Part shown: positions 48,324 to 58,934 of the stretch, piece by piece
How positions within the stretch are numbered: position 1 is the first letter of the stretch
Layout: each line of letters opens with the position of its first letter
Origin: Cyclospora cayetanensis
Lineage: Eukaryota; Apicomplexa; Conoidasida; Eucoccidiorida; Eimeriidae
Length of the DNA: 64,000 bases
Reading direction: 5' to 3'
Assembly: GCF_002999335.1 (NCBI RefSeq)
Contig: NW_020312053.1
Coordinates: forward strand, 1 to 64,000
Notes under the pieces: model-generated
Databases searched by the model: none
Told to the model about the DNA's origin: nothing
Seen by the model: the letters and a program-made list of their open reading frames with translations, nothing else
Position numbers and translations under genes: made by a program

Positions 48324-51300
48324 GTCTCTGTCTCTCTCTGTCTCTCTGTCTCTCTGTCTCTCTCTGTCTTTCTCTGTCTCTCTCTGTCTCTGTCTCTGTC
48401 TCTGTCTCTCTCTCTGTCTCTCTCTCTCTCTCTCTCTGTCTCTCCCTCTTCCTCTGCAGCGGCTTCGGAAGGGTGGGGAGTCTTGGAGCTTGGCACGATA
48501 GGGAACATAGGGGGTTATTGGGTTTGGAGAACTGCTCGTGGATGGGATTTTGCGAACGAACAATCCCTTCGCTTGCCTTCAGAGCAGGAGGTGACCCTTT
48601 TATTTGCGTTAGCGTTGCGGCTGCAGCGTATCGTGGCGATAGCAGATGCTTGCAGCAATTACTGAGCCTCGGTTGCTCCCCGAATGCCACCTCCGTGCAT
48701 ATGCGCATGCCAGCACATGTGGCTAGAGGAATTATGCTGCACTGCACTCAGCTGCTGCTGCGGCAATCGCAGGATCAAAGCACGTGGCAGATGTTATGCG
48801 CATGCAGCAGCAGCAGCAGCAGCGACAGCAGCAGCAGCACATACAACAGCGGCAGACGCCACAGGAGAAGCAAGCGTGGCGGCTGGGTTGCGATGTATGG
48901 CTGTCAGCAAGGAGACTCCTGTGAGCAGGAAGCTTCTGCGAGGTTGCTGCATCAAGAGCACCGCAAGACTGCAATCCAAAGGCGGCAGGAAGAGCAGAGA
49001 CACGAGATGCGAGTCAAAAAGTCTTGGAAAGAGGCTTCCCCAGAGGCACCCGCAAAGCTCAGTGTCAAGTATGCAAGCATTCGAGCTGAAAAAGTGCTTG
49101 TCTAAAGTCTGATCCTTCTCCTTTGAACAGCTCTGTGAAGCGTGGCGCTGCTGCTGCTGCGTTTCCACTGGCGTCGGCACTTGCTGCATTTCTGCAGACT
49201 GGCTACGTGCGTTCCTGGGTTGCTCGGATGCTGCTGCGCTCTCTGCAGGCGGAGTCGAAGCGCGCTGCTCTACCCTACAGACGCCGTTGAGGCTGCTGCA
49301 TTTGCCGCAGTTGGCCTCTTGCGGCCACTTAGCCTCGCAGCGATGGCTGCAGCTGCAGCAGCTGCTGATCTGGATCTCATCGAGAGATCTGTCTTCAGCA
49401 GCAGCGGCAAGAGCAGCGAGGCAGCGGCTAAAGGCGTGCTCTTGCTACAGGCTCTGCGCGTTGCAGCAGCGGCTGCTGTAGGTGGACCCCCATGTCGCTT
49501 ATTCGCCTTGTTGGAGCATCCTCGCTATCCAGCAGCTGCCGCTGCGCTCCTGCCTATTCGTCTTGCTGCGAGACTGCCTTATCTTGCAGCAGCGTTGCTG
49601 CCGCTGTGTGGCGGTGCTGCTGCTGCCTGCATGCGCAACGCTTCAGCAGCAGAGGCACTGTCTGCGGCAATGACGCGTTCAAATGAGCCTATTACGACGC
49701 GCAACAGCAGCAGCCTTAGCAGCAGCCTTAGCAGCAACAGTAGCAGCCTTAGCAGCAGCCTTAGCAGCAGCCTTAGCAGCAGCCTTAGCAGCAGCAGTAG
49801 CAGCCTTAGCAGCAGCAGCAGCACCAGCAGCAGCCGTCGAAATTCGTGGGAAAGAAGGTCTCTCGCGAAGGATTGCGCAGCCTTCTTTGCTGCAACTCCC
49901 ACTGAGACTGTCGCCGCTACAAAAGAAGTCGCAGACACCACAGAGCTCCTCGAAAAAGATCTGTGCCTGCTGCAACAGCGCGGCTGGCTTCAAGGGACGT
50001 TGCTATTTGCTGCTGCAGCGCATGCAGATGAAGCCGTCTGCCGCTGCCTCCTCTCCTCCTTGAATTTGAGTGAGAAGGCAATCCGTTTTGCTCGCAGCGG
50101 GGGATGTGCTGGCTGCTGTGTACGAGGGGCCGTTATCACTCATGCAGTACAGACATAAGCAGTCTGGCATTGGGGAAGCAAGCGTGACGCTCTCTTTTTT
50201 CTTTCTCTCTCTCTCTCGTCCAAGGGATTTGGTGTAGCGACAGCAGCTTTAGTGCTGCCTGTGCATCCTTTGGACTGCTGCAGCGGACCGCATGCAAGCG
50301 CTGCAGCAGCGAGATGGTTTAACAGGAAGTACACTGCTCCTTGCTGTGTGCAAGGGTGCTCTTTTCCCCGATGTAAGGCTGAAGAATGACGCATGAAGGC
50401 GTTCGCCTTTCTGGAGATGTGCATGTGAAAAAAGCCTCATCCCTTGGTCTCAAGGAGTTGCTGTGGCATGCTGTGCTACGCTGTGCCTCGTTGAGGTTGC
50501 CTTCGCTGATGCTTTTCTGTTGCAGCGTCGACTGCGAGGTTTCAGTTCGATCAACACCTCCTCCTCCAGCAGCAGCTCCAGCAGCGAGCTGGTCGGCTGG
50601 TTATTGCGCTGCTTTGCAGTGACACGAATGCAACAGCAGCAAGAGCTGCACAGGCAGCAGCAGGTCGGAGGAGGCAGCAAAGGGGCGTGCTGGTGCTGCT
50701 GCTGTACTTCAGAAGCTGTTCGCCAGCAGATTTTGTTGCGATCCGACAACAGTGGGCTGTTCCCTCTGCTTGTGGTAGTACAACGCGAGGAGAGCAGTGA
50801 ACTGCTGAAGCAGCTGCTGCTTCATTGCCGCAGCTGCAAGCACATCAGTGCGATTCGCAGCGCCAACAAGAAGTGCTGCTTCCCCGTCTGCTGGCAGACG
50901 TCCAAGTCAGAGCATCCAGATATGCTATCACAAGGATACAAGGCTTCTGAGGTGTTGTGCACCCCGCTTGCCCCCTCCTTGACCATTTGTTTCTCGCCTA
51001 AGAGTAAAAGACTATGTTGCCAAGTTTCTCAGACTGCTTGCTCACGGTCTGCTCTCTGGAGAACGTAGTAGCATCCTCTATCCGGTATATATACATGTAT
51101 GTATGTATACGTATGTATGTATACGTATGTATGTATACGTATGTATGTATACGTATGTATGTATACGTATGTATGTATACGTATGTATGTATACGTATGT
51201 ATGTACAGTAGACACCCCTTTCCGCCCCCCCCCTCAGCACTTCTCCTGAACTTTGGAGCTTGCAAAAATAGCTTCTTGTGTTGCTCTGCGATGCGAGGCG

Positions 51301-51601
51301 GATTGTGCAGCTGCGTGCTTTGCTACGCTGCGCTCGCGTCTCTCTGATGCAAAAAAAATACGAGACACTGCTGCATCTTCTCTATTTTAAGGCCTTGATG
51401 CCATCCTGTGCATGCAGCAGCAGCAGCAGCAATGCCATCAGCAGCAATGCCATCAGCAGCAATGCCATCAGCAGCAATGCCATCAGCAGCAATGCCATCA
51501 GCAGCAATGCCATCAGCAGCAATGCCAGTACCTTCAGAAAAGGCGCTAGGAAAGGTCAAGCTGACGGCCCTTGCTGCTTTCTTATTCCTTGGGCTCAAAA
51601 G

Positions 51602-51643
<42 letters not shown>

Positions 51644-54600
51644 CAACAGCAGCAGTGTTACCCGCGTGCATGCTCTGCAGCAGAGGCTGAACTGCTGCTA
51701 TTGCGGCTCCAGCTGCTGCTGCATACTATGGCTGCAGAAGATGCGCGGGGAGTTTCGCTGCTTGTGAAGAGTGGGGTTGCAGATGGGTGGACTTTGATGC
51801 AGGCTGCTCTGGTGCTGCTAATGAGTAGGCAGGCAGCAGCTGCAGCAGCAGCAGCAGCTGCAGCTGAGAAGGCAGCTGCGTCTGCGACTATGGCCCCTCC
51901 CTCTTCTGCGTCAACAGCTGATAAAGTCGCGCAGTCGCAGGCAGCATCCGCAGAGGCAGCAGCAGGAGATGAAGGCGACGGGGGAGAAACACGTCCAGCA
52001 GCAGCAGGAGATGAAGGCAACGGGGGAGAAACACGTTCAGCAGCAGCCGTCTTGCCTGAGCCGCTTGGCAGTACGAGAGCTGCACGGAGAGCAGCGAGAT
52101 TGTCTACGCAGCTGTGGAGATCTGCGATTTTGGGAGGGTTCCCTTTGGCAGTGTATCTCGAAGAAGCGTCGCAGCAGCTAGACGAGCCGCAGCGTCCTCC
52201 GCAGCATGCAGAGACACAAGGGAAGCCAGAAGGCAATCTGCAGCCGCAGCGTCTTTGGATTTTTCCACAGTCTCCTTCTCGGATGCACAAGTTCGACGTC
52301 TCTCAGGCTGCTCCTGCCGGAAGAAGGGAGGAGCTGCAAGGTGTACAGGCGAAAGAGGCCATGATGGAGGAGCTGTTAGACTTGTTAAAGAGCCGCGTTT
52401 ATCTACTGCTCAAATGTATTTTAGCCGGATCCACCAAACCAGAACGCAGTCGAGGCAAGTCGCACATGCATCATCCTTCTCCAACTCGAGACGCGTCTGC
52501 GCAGAACCTTCTGGGTGCCGTGGATTCCTCTCCTGCATCCTCCTTCTTGTGAATTGTTTTTGTGCTGCAGGCGCGTGGAAGGCAGAGACTCTCTTGGTTG
52601 CCTTCGAGACACATCTGCAACAAACGATGGAAGGACTGCAGCTGCTGCCTGCTGCAGTCTCAGGAGGAGCAGCAGTCTCAGCAGTCTCAGGAGGAGCAGC
52701 AGCCTCAGCAGCCTCAGCAGTCTCAAGAGGAGCAGCAGCCTCAGCAGCCTCAGCAGTCTCAGGAGGAGCAGCAGCCTCAGCAGTCTCAGGAGGAGCAGCA
52801 GTCTCAGCAGTCTCAGGAGGAGCAGCAGCCTCAGCAGTCTCAGGGGTGGCTGCTCTGTTGCTGACGTCGTCACCCTCTTCTTTTTCTCCTGTGCAACAAG
52901 CGCATGCGAATGAACTTCCCCAGAAGTTCAGCAAAGGCTTTCCTCCCGCAGTAGGCACACTTCCAGAAGTCTCGCGCTGCTGGCGTTGCGACACACCCAT
53001 GGGAATGCAACGACTGCAGACGCTCAGAAGAAACAGCGATATCACCGCTCTCCAGCAGCCTTCTCAAGGGAATCAAGTGCCCCACACTAAGTGGTCGCGA
53101 GAAGCCGACGTAGAAGATGCCACGATCTCCTCCGCTTCAGGGAAGCAATCTTTCAGCTGCTGGTAAGGCTGTGTCGGTGATACGCTGTATAGACCTACAC
53201 TTTAAGAGCAGCAGCCACGCGGAGAAGAGCTTAGAATTCTTCACCAATGCAACTGAGAACTCTTCGAGCTTTCGATATGTCTGACTTCTCGCTTTGCAGG
53301 AGCTGCTCTCTGCCTATCTGTTCGAGCTGTATTTTATGGCTTCCAACACCTCGCCTGCCAGCGCTGTCGGATCAGAGAGAGCAGCTGCTTCAGCACCAGT
53401 GTCTGCTGCTCAGACTGCCAGAGCCAGCTGCGGGAGAGCCTCCTCTGCTGCTCGCCTCAGCCTCTACCTCCCCCGCCATTATACCCCAAGAATCTAAGGT
53501 GAGAACACCCTCAAGAGTCTGCCGTTGATATACTGCAGACGGTGGTGGGCAGGCGCGATGCGTGTCGGCAACGCTTCCTCTGTTCGCCAAGTGCGAGTGC
53601 TTGATTGCTTCAGGCAGGGGTGGTCAGCCTCATAGAACAGACAGGGAATGCGTCAAAGCCTTTCCTCCAGCACACGGCAGCTTTAGCAAGGCTTTGCGCA
53701 CCACGAAAGCCTCAAGACGTCGCTGCACAGGCTTCCCCACACTCTCCTCCCAAGCAAGCAATACTGCCTGGAGGAACAGATCCGTCGCAACAACAGCAGC
53801 AAGAGGAACGATTGCCGCAAGAGCAAGCCTGCGGCTCCGAAGCTTCAACTGCAGCAGGAGGCATGGCAACGGCTAGTGGCTCTGCATCTGCAAGGGGGAT
53901 GGTGCAAAGGAGGAGGCGAAGCTTTCAAGGCTTCTGGGGGAGGCTACGGTCTGCCTCCATGCAGCAGCAGCAACAACATTATCCTCCTGCACACAACAAC
54001 AGCAACAACCACCACCACCAGCAGCAGCACCAACATTATCCTCCTGCACACAACAACAGCAACAACAACCAGCAGCAGCAGCAGCAACAACATTATCCTC
54101 CTGCACACAACAACAGCAACCACCACCACCACCAGCAGCAGCACCAACATTATCCTCCTCCACACAACAACAACAACAACAACAACCACCAGCAGCAGCA
54201 ACAACATTATCCTCCTCCACACAACAACAGCAACCACCACCAGCAGCAGCAGCAACATTATCCTCCTCCACACAACAACAGCAACCACCAGCAGCAGCAG
54301 CAGCAGCAACATCCTTCGTGGAGGCGATTCGTTATTCAAAGCTATAGCCGTCTTCGAAGCAGCAGCAGACTCCGCTCAAGGCTAACGCCTTTTAGCGCGT
54401 CCTCCTTGCCGACTTCCTCGGAGTCGTCATTCTTTCCCTCGCTGGATCAAACGCGCAGCACCAGAGAAGCTCCAGAGGCTTACGCAGCTGCCGCTGTTGC
54501 TGCTGCCGCTGCAACGGAACCGTCTCGGGGGGAGGTTCTCGCTGCCTCCTCTTACTGCAATGCTCAGCGGCGGAGAAGTTCTCCCAGTGCACAGACACCC

Positions 54601-55206
54601 CCCGCAACGCTGCGTTTCGCAGCTACCGCCGACGGATTCGCGCTGCGTGCAAGAGCTGGCAGTTCAGGAGCCGCTACAATCGAAACAGCAGAAGCTGTGA
54701 TACCAGCAGAGCTGAGAGGCGTCCAGGGGTTCTTGAAAGAGGAGGATGATCGGCGGATGGCTTCCGCTGGAAGCAAGCAGGCGCATGCGCAAAAGAAGGA
54801 GCAGCAACGGCAGCAAGAGCGGCGAGTCGATTCCTTCGATACAGCGGCGGCAAAGCACAGGCAGCTGGCGCTGCAGCAGGAGCGCCTTCTTCGGAAGATT
54901 GCTGCAGAGCGCCAGGCAGCCAGAGCCATTCCTCTCTCCTACACACGGGAGCTGGCTCTAGCAGGAGCAGCTTGCAGCATTTCCTACGGGAAGGAGTCTC
55001 CATCGAGGTGCTCAGCGGAGGCGCGTGCTTCGAATATGACGTCTGAAGAGACTCCCCCCACGAGACGTATCCTGGGGAGAACTCCCCCCACTGAATTCCG
55101 TGCAGAGAATCATCGCTCGTCGGGAAATCTTTTGAAGGGGCCTGACATGCTGCTTTCTTGGTGCAGTATCTGTCCTGAGTGCGCTGCGTTTTACAGGGAA
55201 GCTTAG
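42629..55206 (+). CDS. Giant LRR-ankyrin protein with FYVE-like Cys cluster
   Basis: ATG 42629 (MDVHPPEASARALSLPF) starts a gene of ten or more exons. In order: Gln/Ser-rich N-terminus; LRRs from 43979 (QSLQQLDLRNNNLEALP, HLRQLLLDGNRLVSLPP); ankyrin-type repeats (GRSRFIKAARQGDHG, SAGSLLHVAAANCDVQLSAL joined at 46250/46863 to CGVDPGTRDEDGNTALHVL; FWAPLHLAAKTGSAECLLL; NWWSPLHLA; GDSRCLQQLLSLGCSPNAT; GSTLLLAVCKGALFPD); then CWRC (from 52978) and CWSCSLPICSSC, a C-x2-C-x4-C-x2-C spacing as in FYVE fingers; and a last exon (53614-55206) with QHYPPAHNNSN repeats, a coiled basic region and WCSICPECAAFY before the stop. Junctions 46250/46863, 50117/50284, 50372/50526, 52415/52571, 53162/53300 and 53498/53614 close in phase. 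Junctions near 43.5-44.0, 45.4 and 48-49 kb are unresolved. Probably a scaffold; no enzyme domain was seen. Confidence 0.75.
43755..43932. repeat. TATG/TGTA array upstream of the LRR exon
   Basis: TG/TA-rich units (TATGTATG, GTGCATG), ending about 45 bases before the acceptor at 43978. Confidence 0.9.
44398..44560. repeat. 51-base coding repeat, three copies
   Basis: Near-identical units encoding LAAARQATAAAPEEAAA inside the LRR-bearing exon. The sharp copy identity suggests recent expansion. Confidence 0.95.
45531..45878. repeat. CTG/CTA/CTT tract, poly-Leu in the ankyrin frame
   Basis: About 350 bases of CTGCTACTGCTTTTG-type triplets. The frame that continues into SPLMAAVQACQHG and the next ankyrin repeat reads about 115 residues that are nearly all leucine. 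Other + frames give Ala/Thr/Phe or Cys-rich readings, and the minus strand gives poly-Ser. Confidence 0.9.
46400..46855. repeat. TG/TA-rich array filling an intron
   Basis: Imperfect TGTATGTG, TATATA and TATGTCTATGTG units within intron 46251-46862, reaching to within about 15 bases of the acceptor. Confidence 0.9.
48103..48457. repeat. TC array acting as an extreme polypyrimidine tract
   Basis: About 350 bases of TCTC/TGTCTC in sense orientation ending directly at a cctctgcag acceptor (48459) of the LRR-ankyrin gene. Frames through it are low complexity only. Confidence 0.95.
49698..49832. repeat. AGCAGCCTT tract, Ser/Leu-coding
   Basis: Units of AGCAGCCTTAGCAGC encode SSLSSSLSS inside an ankyrin-gene exon. 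Confidence 0.9.
51085..51207. repeat. 14-base GTATGTATGTATAC array
   Basis: About eight nearly perfect units within an intron of the LRR-ankyrin gene. Confidence 0.95.
51415..51660. repeat. 15-base NAISS array then poly-Gln
   Basis: Seven units of AGCAGCAATGCCATC (reading NAISS in the model frame), followed after about 70 bases by a (CAG)n tract at 51602-51656 coding for poly-Gln. Confidence 0.95.
52660..52856. repeat. GCAGTCTCAGGAGGAGCA array
   Basis: Units encode AVSGGAA in the model frame. The alternative frame reads SQEEQQ. Length differences are multiples of three. Confidence 0.95.
53958..54312. repeat. About 50-60-base repeat coding for QHYPPAHNNSN
   Basis: Seven blocks of CAACATTATCCTCCTGCACA followed by AAC/CAC/CAG runs of variable length, in the last exon of the LRR-ankyrin gene. 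The period lengths differ in whole codons. Confidence 0.95.
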
Positions 55207-56165
55207 GGAGTCTGAGAGAATCGTGCCAGGCTAAGAGTCTGTGGCGCAGCTCTGCGAGGGAGGAGAAAAACCAAGGAGCGGCACTTTGGGGTGTTATTTT
55301 CTGGCAGGGAGACGACGCCTGCCCGTAATACAGAGGGAAAGAGCTTGTGGATGCCGTGGCAAGAGGGGCCTTTCTAGCATTTGTCACAACGAAGGCACAG
55401 CACAGAACTATGTGGCTTTTAGCGCCTTTTCACCGGCTGGCTGTGCGGCTGCATTCGGCTCTTGCGATTTGCTCATCTACACGATGTGACTCTCCGTTTA
55501 TGATCTTCGGGGAGAAAAACTTGATTCCAGGCTTAAGAAAAAGATAATTAAAGGCTTTTCGAGCCTCTTTGAGAAGGGCTCTCTCCGGCTGCCTGCCACA
55601 CCCTCTAAGCACTTCGAGGTATCCACAGCTCGCTGCATGCAGCGTCTAGCACACAGGCACAAACACTGACGCTGGCCGTATCATGAGTAATGAGTTATTC
55701 CACAAAAAGATACACGAACAACGCCAGACCAAAGGGTCTGTCTCTGCGTTAAGGAACTATGAGGGGGGCCGTAGATACTGCAGATGTCTAGCGTAGTTCG
55801 CTAACTTTCTTTTAAAAACATCAAGTATTAAAACGGCCAAGGGAATTTTTTCTAACCCGAAGCTCTCCGCCTAGTGCCTTTCTACGGACAAAAGTCTGGG
55901 TTTCAAAGGCGAGTACAGCCGCTGTCAAGCGAGCTTCTCTCCTTAGAAGGCTTTGCCGGTTCCATATCGCGCTCTGAGTGGCACCCTGACTGCAGACACC
56001 AAGTATAGAAGGCCACCCCTAAAACCCTATTTGAAGCGCATACGTGTTTTTCTTTTCTATCGCAGAGCTGCGCCTTTCTGTCAAAGCCGTGCATGCTGAT
56101 GGCTCTCCTTGTCTGCTTATCCCTCGGCAGCTGCACGGGTAGTGCACGCACGGAGAGCCACCAGC
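55207..56165. other. Repeat-poor spacer
   Basis: No supported gene. An ATG at 56093 opens a short signal-peptide-like frame (MLMALLVCLSLGSC) that stops at 56191 and has no in-phase partner exon. Confidence 0.5.
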
Positions 56166-57083
56166 ATGCAGGGGCTTTTCACCATTGGTGAAGAAGACGG
56201 ATCTATGCAGACTGCTAGCCTTTTCTGGTGTACTCCTGGCTACGATAGCATTTTTTCTCGCGATTTACGATTATTCGATGACAATTCACGCTCCAGCTTG
56301 CACGCCCAACCTCTGTATCCTGAGCTTTCGGTCTGTGAATCGGTGAGTGTACTACCGCACCCTGCAGATGCGTGTTTCGAAGATGCAGCAAGCCGTGCCC
56401 TCAAAGCACCCCTTTCTGGCATTTGCGCCCAAACACTGTGGTGCAAGGATACGAGAATTCTAAGGAACATGTTCAAATTTTCCTTCCAGGCTTCGATAGG
56501 CTTGCATATTTCAAGTGACCCTACAAGAGTCCACGTAGTCACAAAACCATGTAGTGCGCTTCTTCGCGCTCTCCCCTTCGTTTATTCAGGGGAGGAGACA
56601 GTGCAGCACCCCTGGTGTTCGAAGCGACGTGCTGACAGTTGCTACCCCTTTTCGGGGTTCCTGGATTTATTATTAGGGGCCTGCGCACTCCCTGAGGAGT
56701 GCGTCTACCTCAAGCATCCACCTGGATGCCACCCAAGTGAGTTGTTCGCCAAATGTGTGCATGCAGACTTCTGTCACATTAGTGCAGTGCCTGCCACGAA
56801 GGTGTGTGTGTTTGTGTGTGTGGCGGAGCTGCCTTATAATACTAAGGAGGGCTTTCCAGGGACCCTCGTCGTACGAGGGGACCTGGGCAGCCGAAGTCAT
56901 ACTCCCTTGTACACACCAGAAGTCGCAAACATGCGTCGACACTCAAAACAAGACTCAAAAATACGCATTCCGCCTCAGGAGTTCTCTCATGTGGCGTTCC
57001 TGGGGGCCCCAGTTGCATCTCCTCAGGGGGCCCCAGGGTTTCGCACGGAGTTACTGAGACGAAGGCGGCAGACGGGAAGCTGA
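56166..57083 (+). CDS. Hypothetical protein in a repeat-poor island
   Basis: From ATG 56166 (MQGLFTIGEEDGSMQTASLF) a frame runs 305 codons, much longer than other frames in the repeat-poor segments. It contains a good donor (gtgagt, 56343) and acceptor (ttccttccag, 56489) that would remove 147 bases in phase 0, so the intron is stop-free and both forms are open. Later sequence includes PSELFAKCVHADFCHIS, with a GT-rich stretch (about 56802-56820) that could be another intron. No domain or signal peptide recognised. Near its end it carries a GGGGGCCCC pair. Confidence 0.4.
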   Translation: MQGLFTIGEEDGSMQTASLFWCTPGYDSIFSRDLRLFDDNSRSSLHAQPLYPELSVCESVSVLPHPADACFEDAASRALKAPLSGICAQTLWCKDTRILRNMFKFSFQASIGLHISSDPTRVHVVTKPCSALLRALPFVYSGEETVQHPWCSKRRADSCYPFSGFLDLLLGACALPEECVYLKHPPGCHPSELFAKCVHADFCHISAVPATKVCVFVCVAELPYNTKEGFPGTLVVRGDLGSRSHTPLYTPEVANMRRHSKQDSKIRIPPQEFSHVAFLGAPVASPQGAPGFRTELLRRRRQTGS

Positions 57084-57324
57084 GAGAGAGTTGCTTTTTC
57101 TGCAGCCGCCGAAATATATATATATATATATATCACTGCATATGAAAATAACGCTGTTGCAAAGACACGATTTCAAGGGGGGAAGCAATGCTCGGCGCTG
57201 GCAGTGGACCCTCCCGAGACGACTGAGCTGTCTAGACACCGCAGGCCCCGGGAGCGCGACGAGCTAAGCACTCAAGCACACAGGAAGCCCTCTTTTGTTG
57301 CGTGTTTCAGCTTTCCAAATCTCA

Positions 57325-58126
57325 ATGAGGGTCCTCCAGCGGCTTTTTGCGGGCTTACCCTTGCCCTACACTGCGGCTCTGGTAGCTGGATCAGGGGCCG
57401 CCCTCTCGGCAGGGAGAGAGATTACTTCAACAACGACCGCGCAGCAACATCCACAAACACCACAGCTGCTTCAAGTGCATCAGGTGCAACAGCACTTGAA
57501 GCAGGTTCCGCAGTGGAAGGTCTGTGAAGGGGGAAAGGCCATCCGCCGTGAATTCCAGTTTCGAGACTTTGTCGAAGTAATCATTGCAGTCTAGACCCTA
57601 AATCGCTAAAACTAAGTGTACAGTGCATTTACGTTTGTCAATGTGCCTTTTCTGCCTGCCGGTTGGTTAGTATCCCTTTACGCGAAGCCGTTATCCTGCC
57701 AATAGTGCGGGGGAAGGTAACGAGCAAGCCAACAGGGAGAAGCTAACACAGTGTGCAGCAACTGCGGAGTACTGCATTGCTGGGCCACTTGCCACTGCTA
57801 CTGTGGCAGGAGTTTCGGCGTTACTAGGGGCCAGCAGCATCAATTGAGTGCAGCAGCAGTGATCCGGAGGCAGTCAGGGATGCTGCTCGATTTTGCTGCT
57901 GTTGGTGCTTCTGCTGGAATTTGCGCAGGCGTGGGGGTTCTTGTCAAGCGTGGCGCTGCTATCTGAGGCAGCGGCGCACCACCCAGAAATCTTCAGTTGC
58001 TACTCTCGTGTGTCGCTACAGCTCACGACGCACGATGCAGGCGGCCTGACTCTTAAAGACTTCCGTCTCGCTGCTTCCGTGAATAGCATTGTTCCGACTT
58101 CTCCGCGAAACACAGTGTCTCAATGA
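57325..58126 (+). CDS. Pterin-4a-carbinolamine dehydratase
   Basis: Exons 57325-57576 and 57929-58126 join in phase 0 (donor gtaatc, acceptor tttgcgcag), 149 aa. The domain covers about residues 58-140: LKQVPQWKV, GGKAIRREFQFRDFVE at the end of exon 1, then AWGFLSSVALLSEAAAHHPE, RVSLQLTTHDAGGLTLKDFR. Catalytic histidines H101, H102 and H119 keep the 1-2-19 spacing of the mammalian enzyme (H61, H62, H79). The enzyme dehydrates 4a-hydroxytetrahydrobiopterin made by aromatic amino acid hydroxylases. In coccidia such hydroxylases feed tyrosine/DOPA supply, possibly for the oocyst wall (family knowledge plus inference). The N-terminus (MRVLQRLFAGLPLPYTAALV) is basic and hydrophobic and could target an organelle. 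An acceptor-like tttcag just before the ATG leaves room for an upstream exon. Confidence 0.92.
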
Positions 58127-58309
58127 TATGTGCTCCAGATTTACTTAGTCCAAAAGTAGCAGTCTAACCAGCTGCAGCCTCAAAATGCCTACACACACAC
58201 AAGGGTAGGCTCACTGCGGAGGCTTACGGACCCCGCCACTTGTACTTTGTGCAACAAACACCACGAAGATTTCCAAATTCTGCTCCGCGGATTGCGCCAA
58301 TAGCGCACA

Positions 58310-58905
58310 AGTTGCTGCCTCCCCCAGCCAGTGCTCGTAGTGCTGCCGCTTATTTCGGCCGCTGTTCACTTAGCCGCTAAACTTGGCTATTTTCCTATGG
58401 CTGCGGTTCCTAAAGGCTGATTTTTCGTACGGCTAGTGCTGATGGCTGTGTTGAAGCTGCTGCCGCTAATAGCCAGTGTTCGTATTGCCGCTAATTATGG
58501 CCGCTTTCATCTTGCCGCTGCTGTTGGCTGTATTCATGCTGCTGCTGGTGGTGATGGATCCGTTCACATGGCTGGCGCTGCCAATGGCCACTGTTCATGA
58601 AGGTGCCGCTAATGGCCAGTGTTCACATTGCTGCCGCTGCTGATAAAAAATAATTCATGTTGCTGCAACTGACGATCGACGGTGTGCATAATCTACTACC
58701 GCTTATGACTGGGCACACACTGCTGCAGCTCATGGCCAGTGCTCATGCTTGCCGCTGATAATGGCTGTATTCACAATACAGCCACTGATGGGCAGCGTTC
58801 CTACTGCCGCTGCTGAAAATGGCTGTACAAATATTGCGGCTCACGGGGAGTGTTCATATTGCTGCCGCTGATGATCGCCAGTGTTCGTACAGTCGAAGCG
58901 AATAC
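58310..58905. repeat. Degenerate minisatellite between tail-to-tail genes
   Basis: About 18 diverged units of about 30 bases built on GCCGCTAATGGCCAGTGTTC, with ATTGCTGCC following. The copies are far more decayed than other arrays here. It lies between the stop codons at 58126 (+) and 58935 (-). Confidence 0.8.
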
Positions 58906-58934
58906 GAGAGTTCAAGTTTCTGCTTAGGCCAGTG

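Noticed and set aside
48036..48665. Long Ser/Leu and Arg/Glu frames on both strands
   Set aside because: Products of the TC array; only the sequence after 48460 looks coding.
56093..56191. Signal-peptide-like ORF
   Set aside because: Its donor (gtgaag) does not join any downstream exon in phase and the stop is close.
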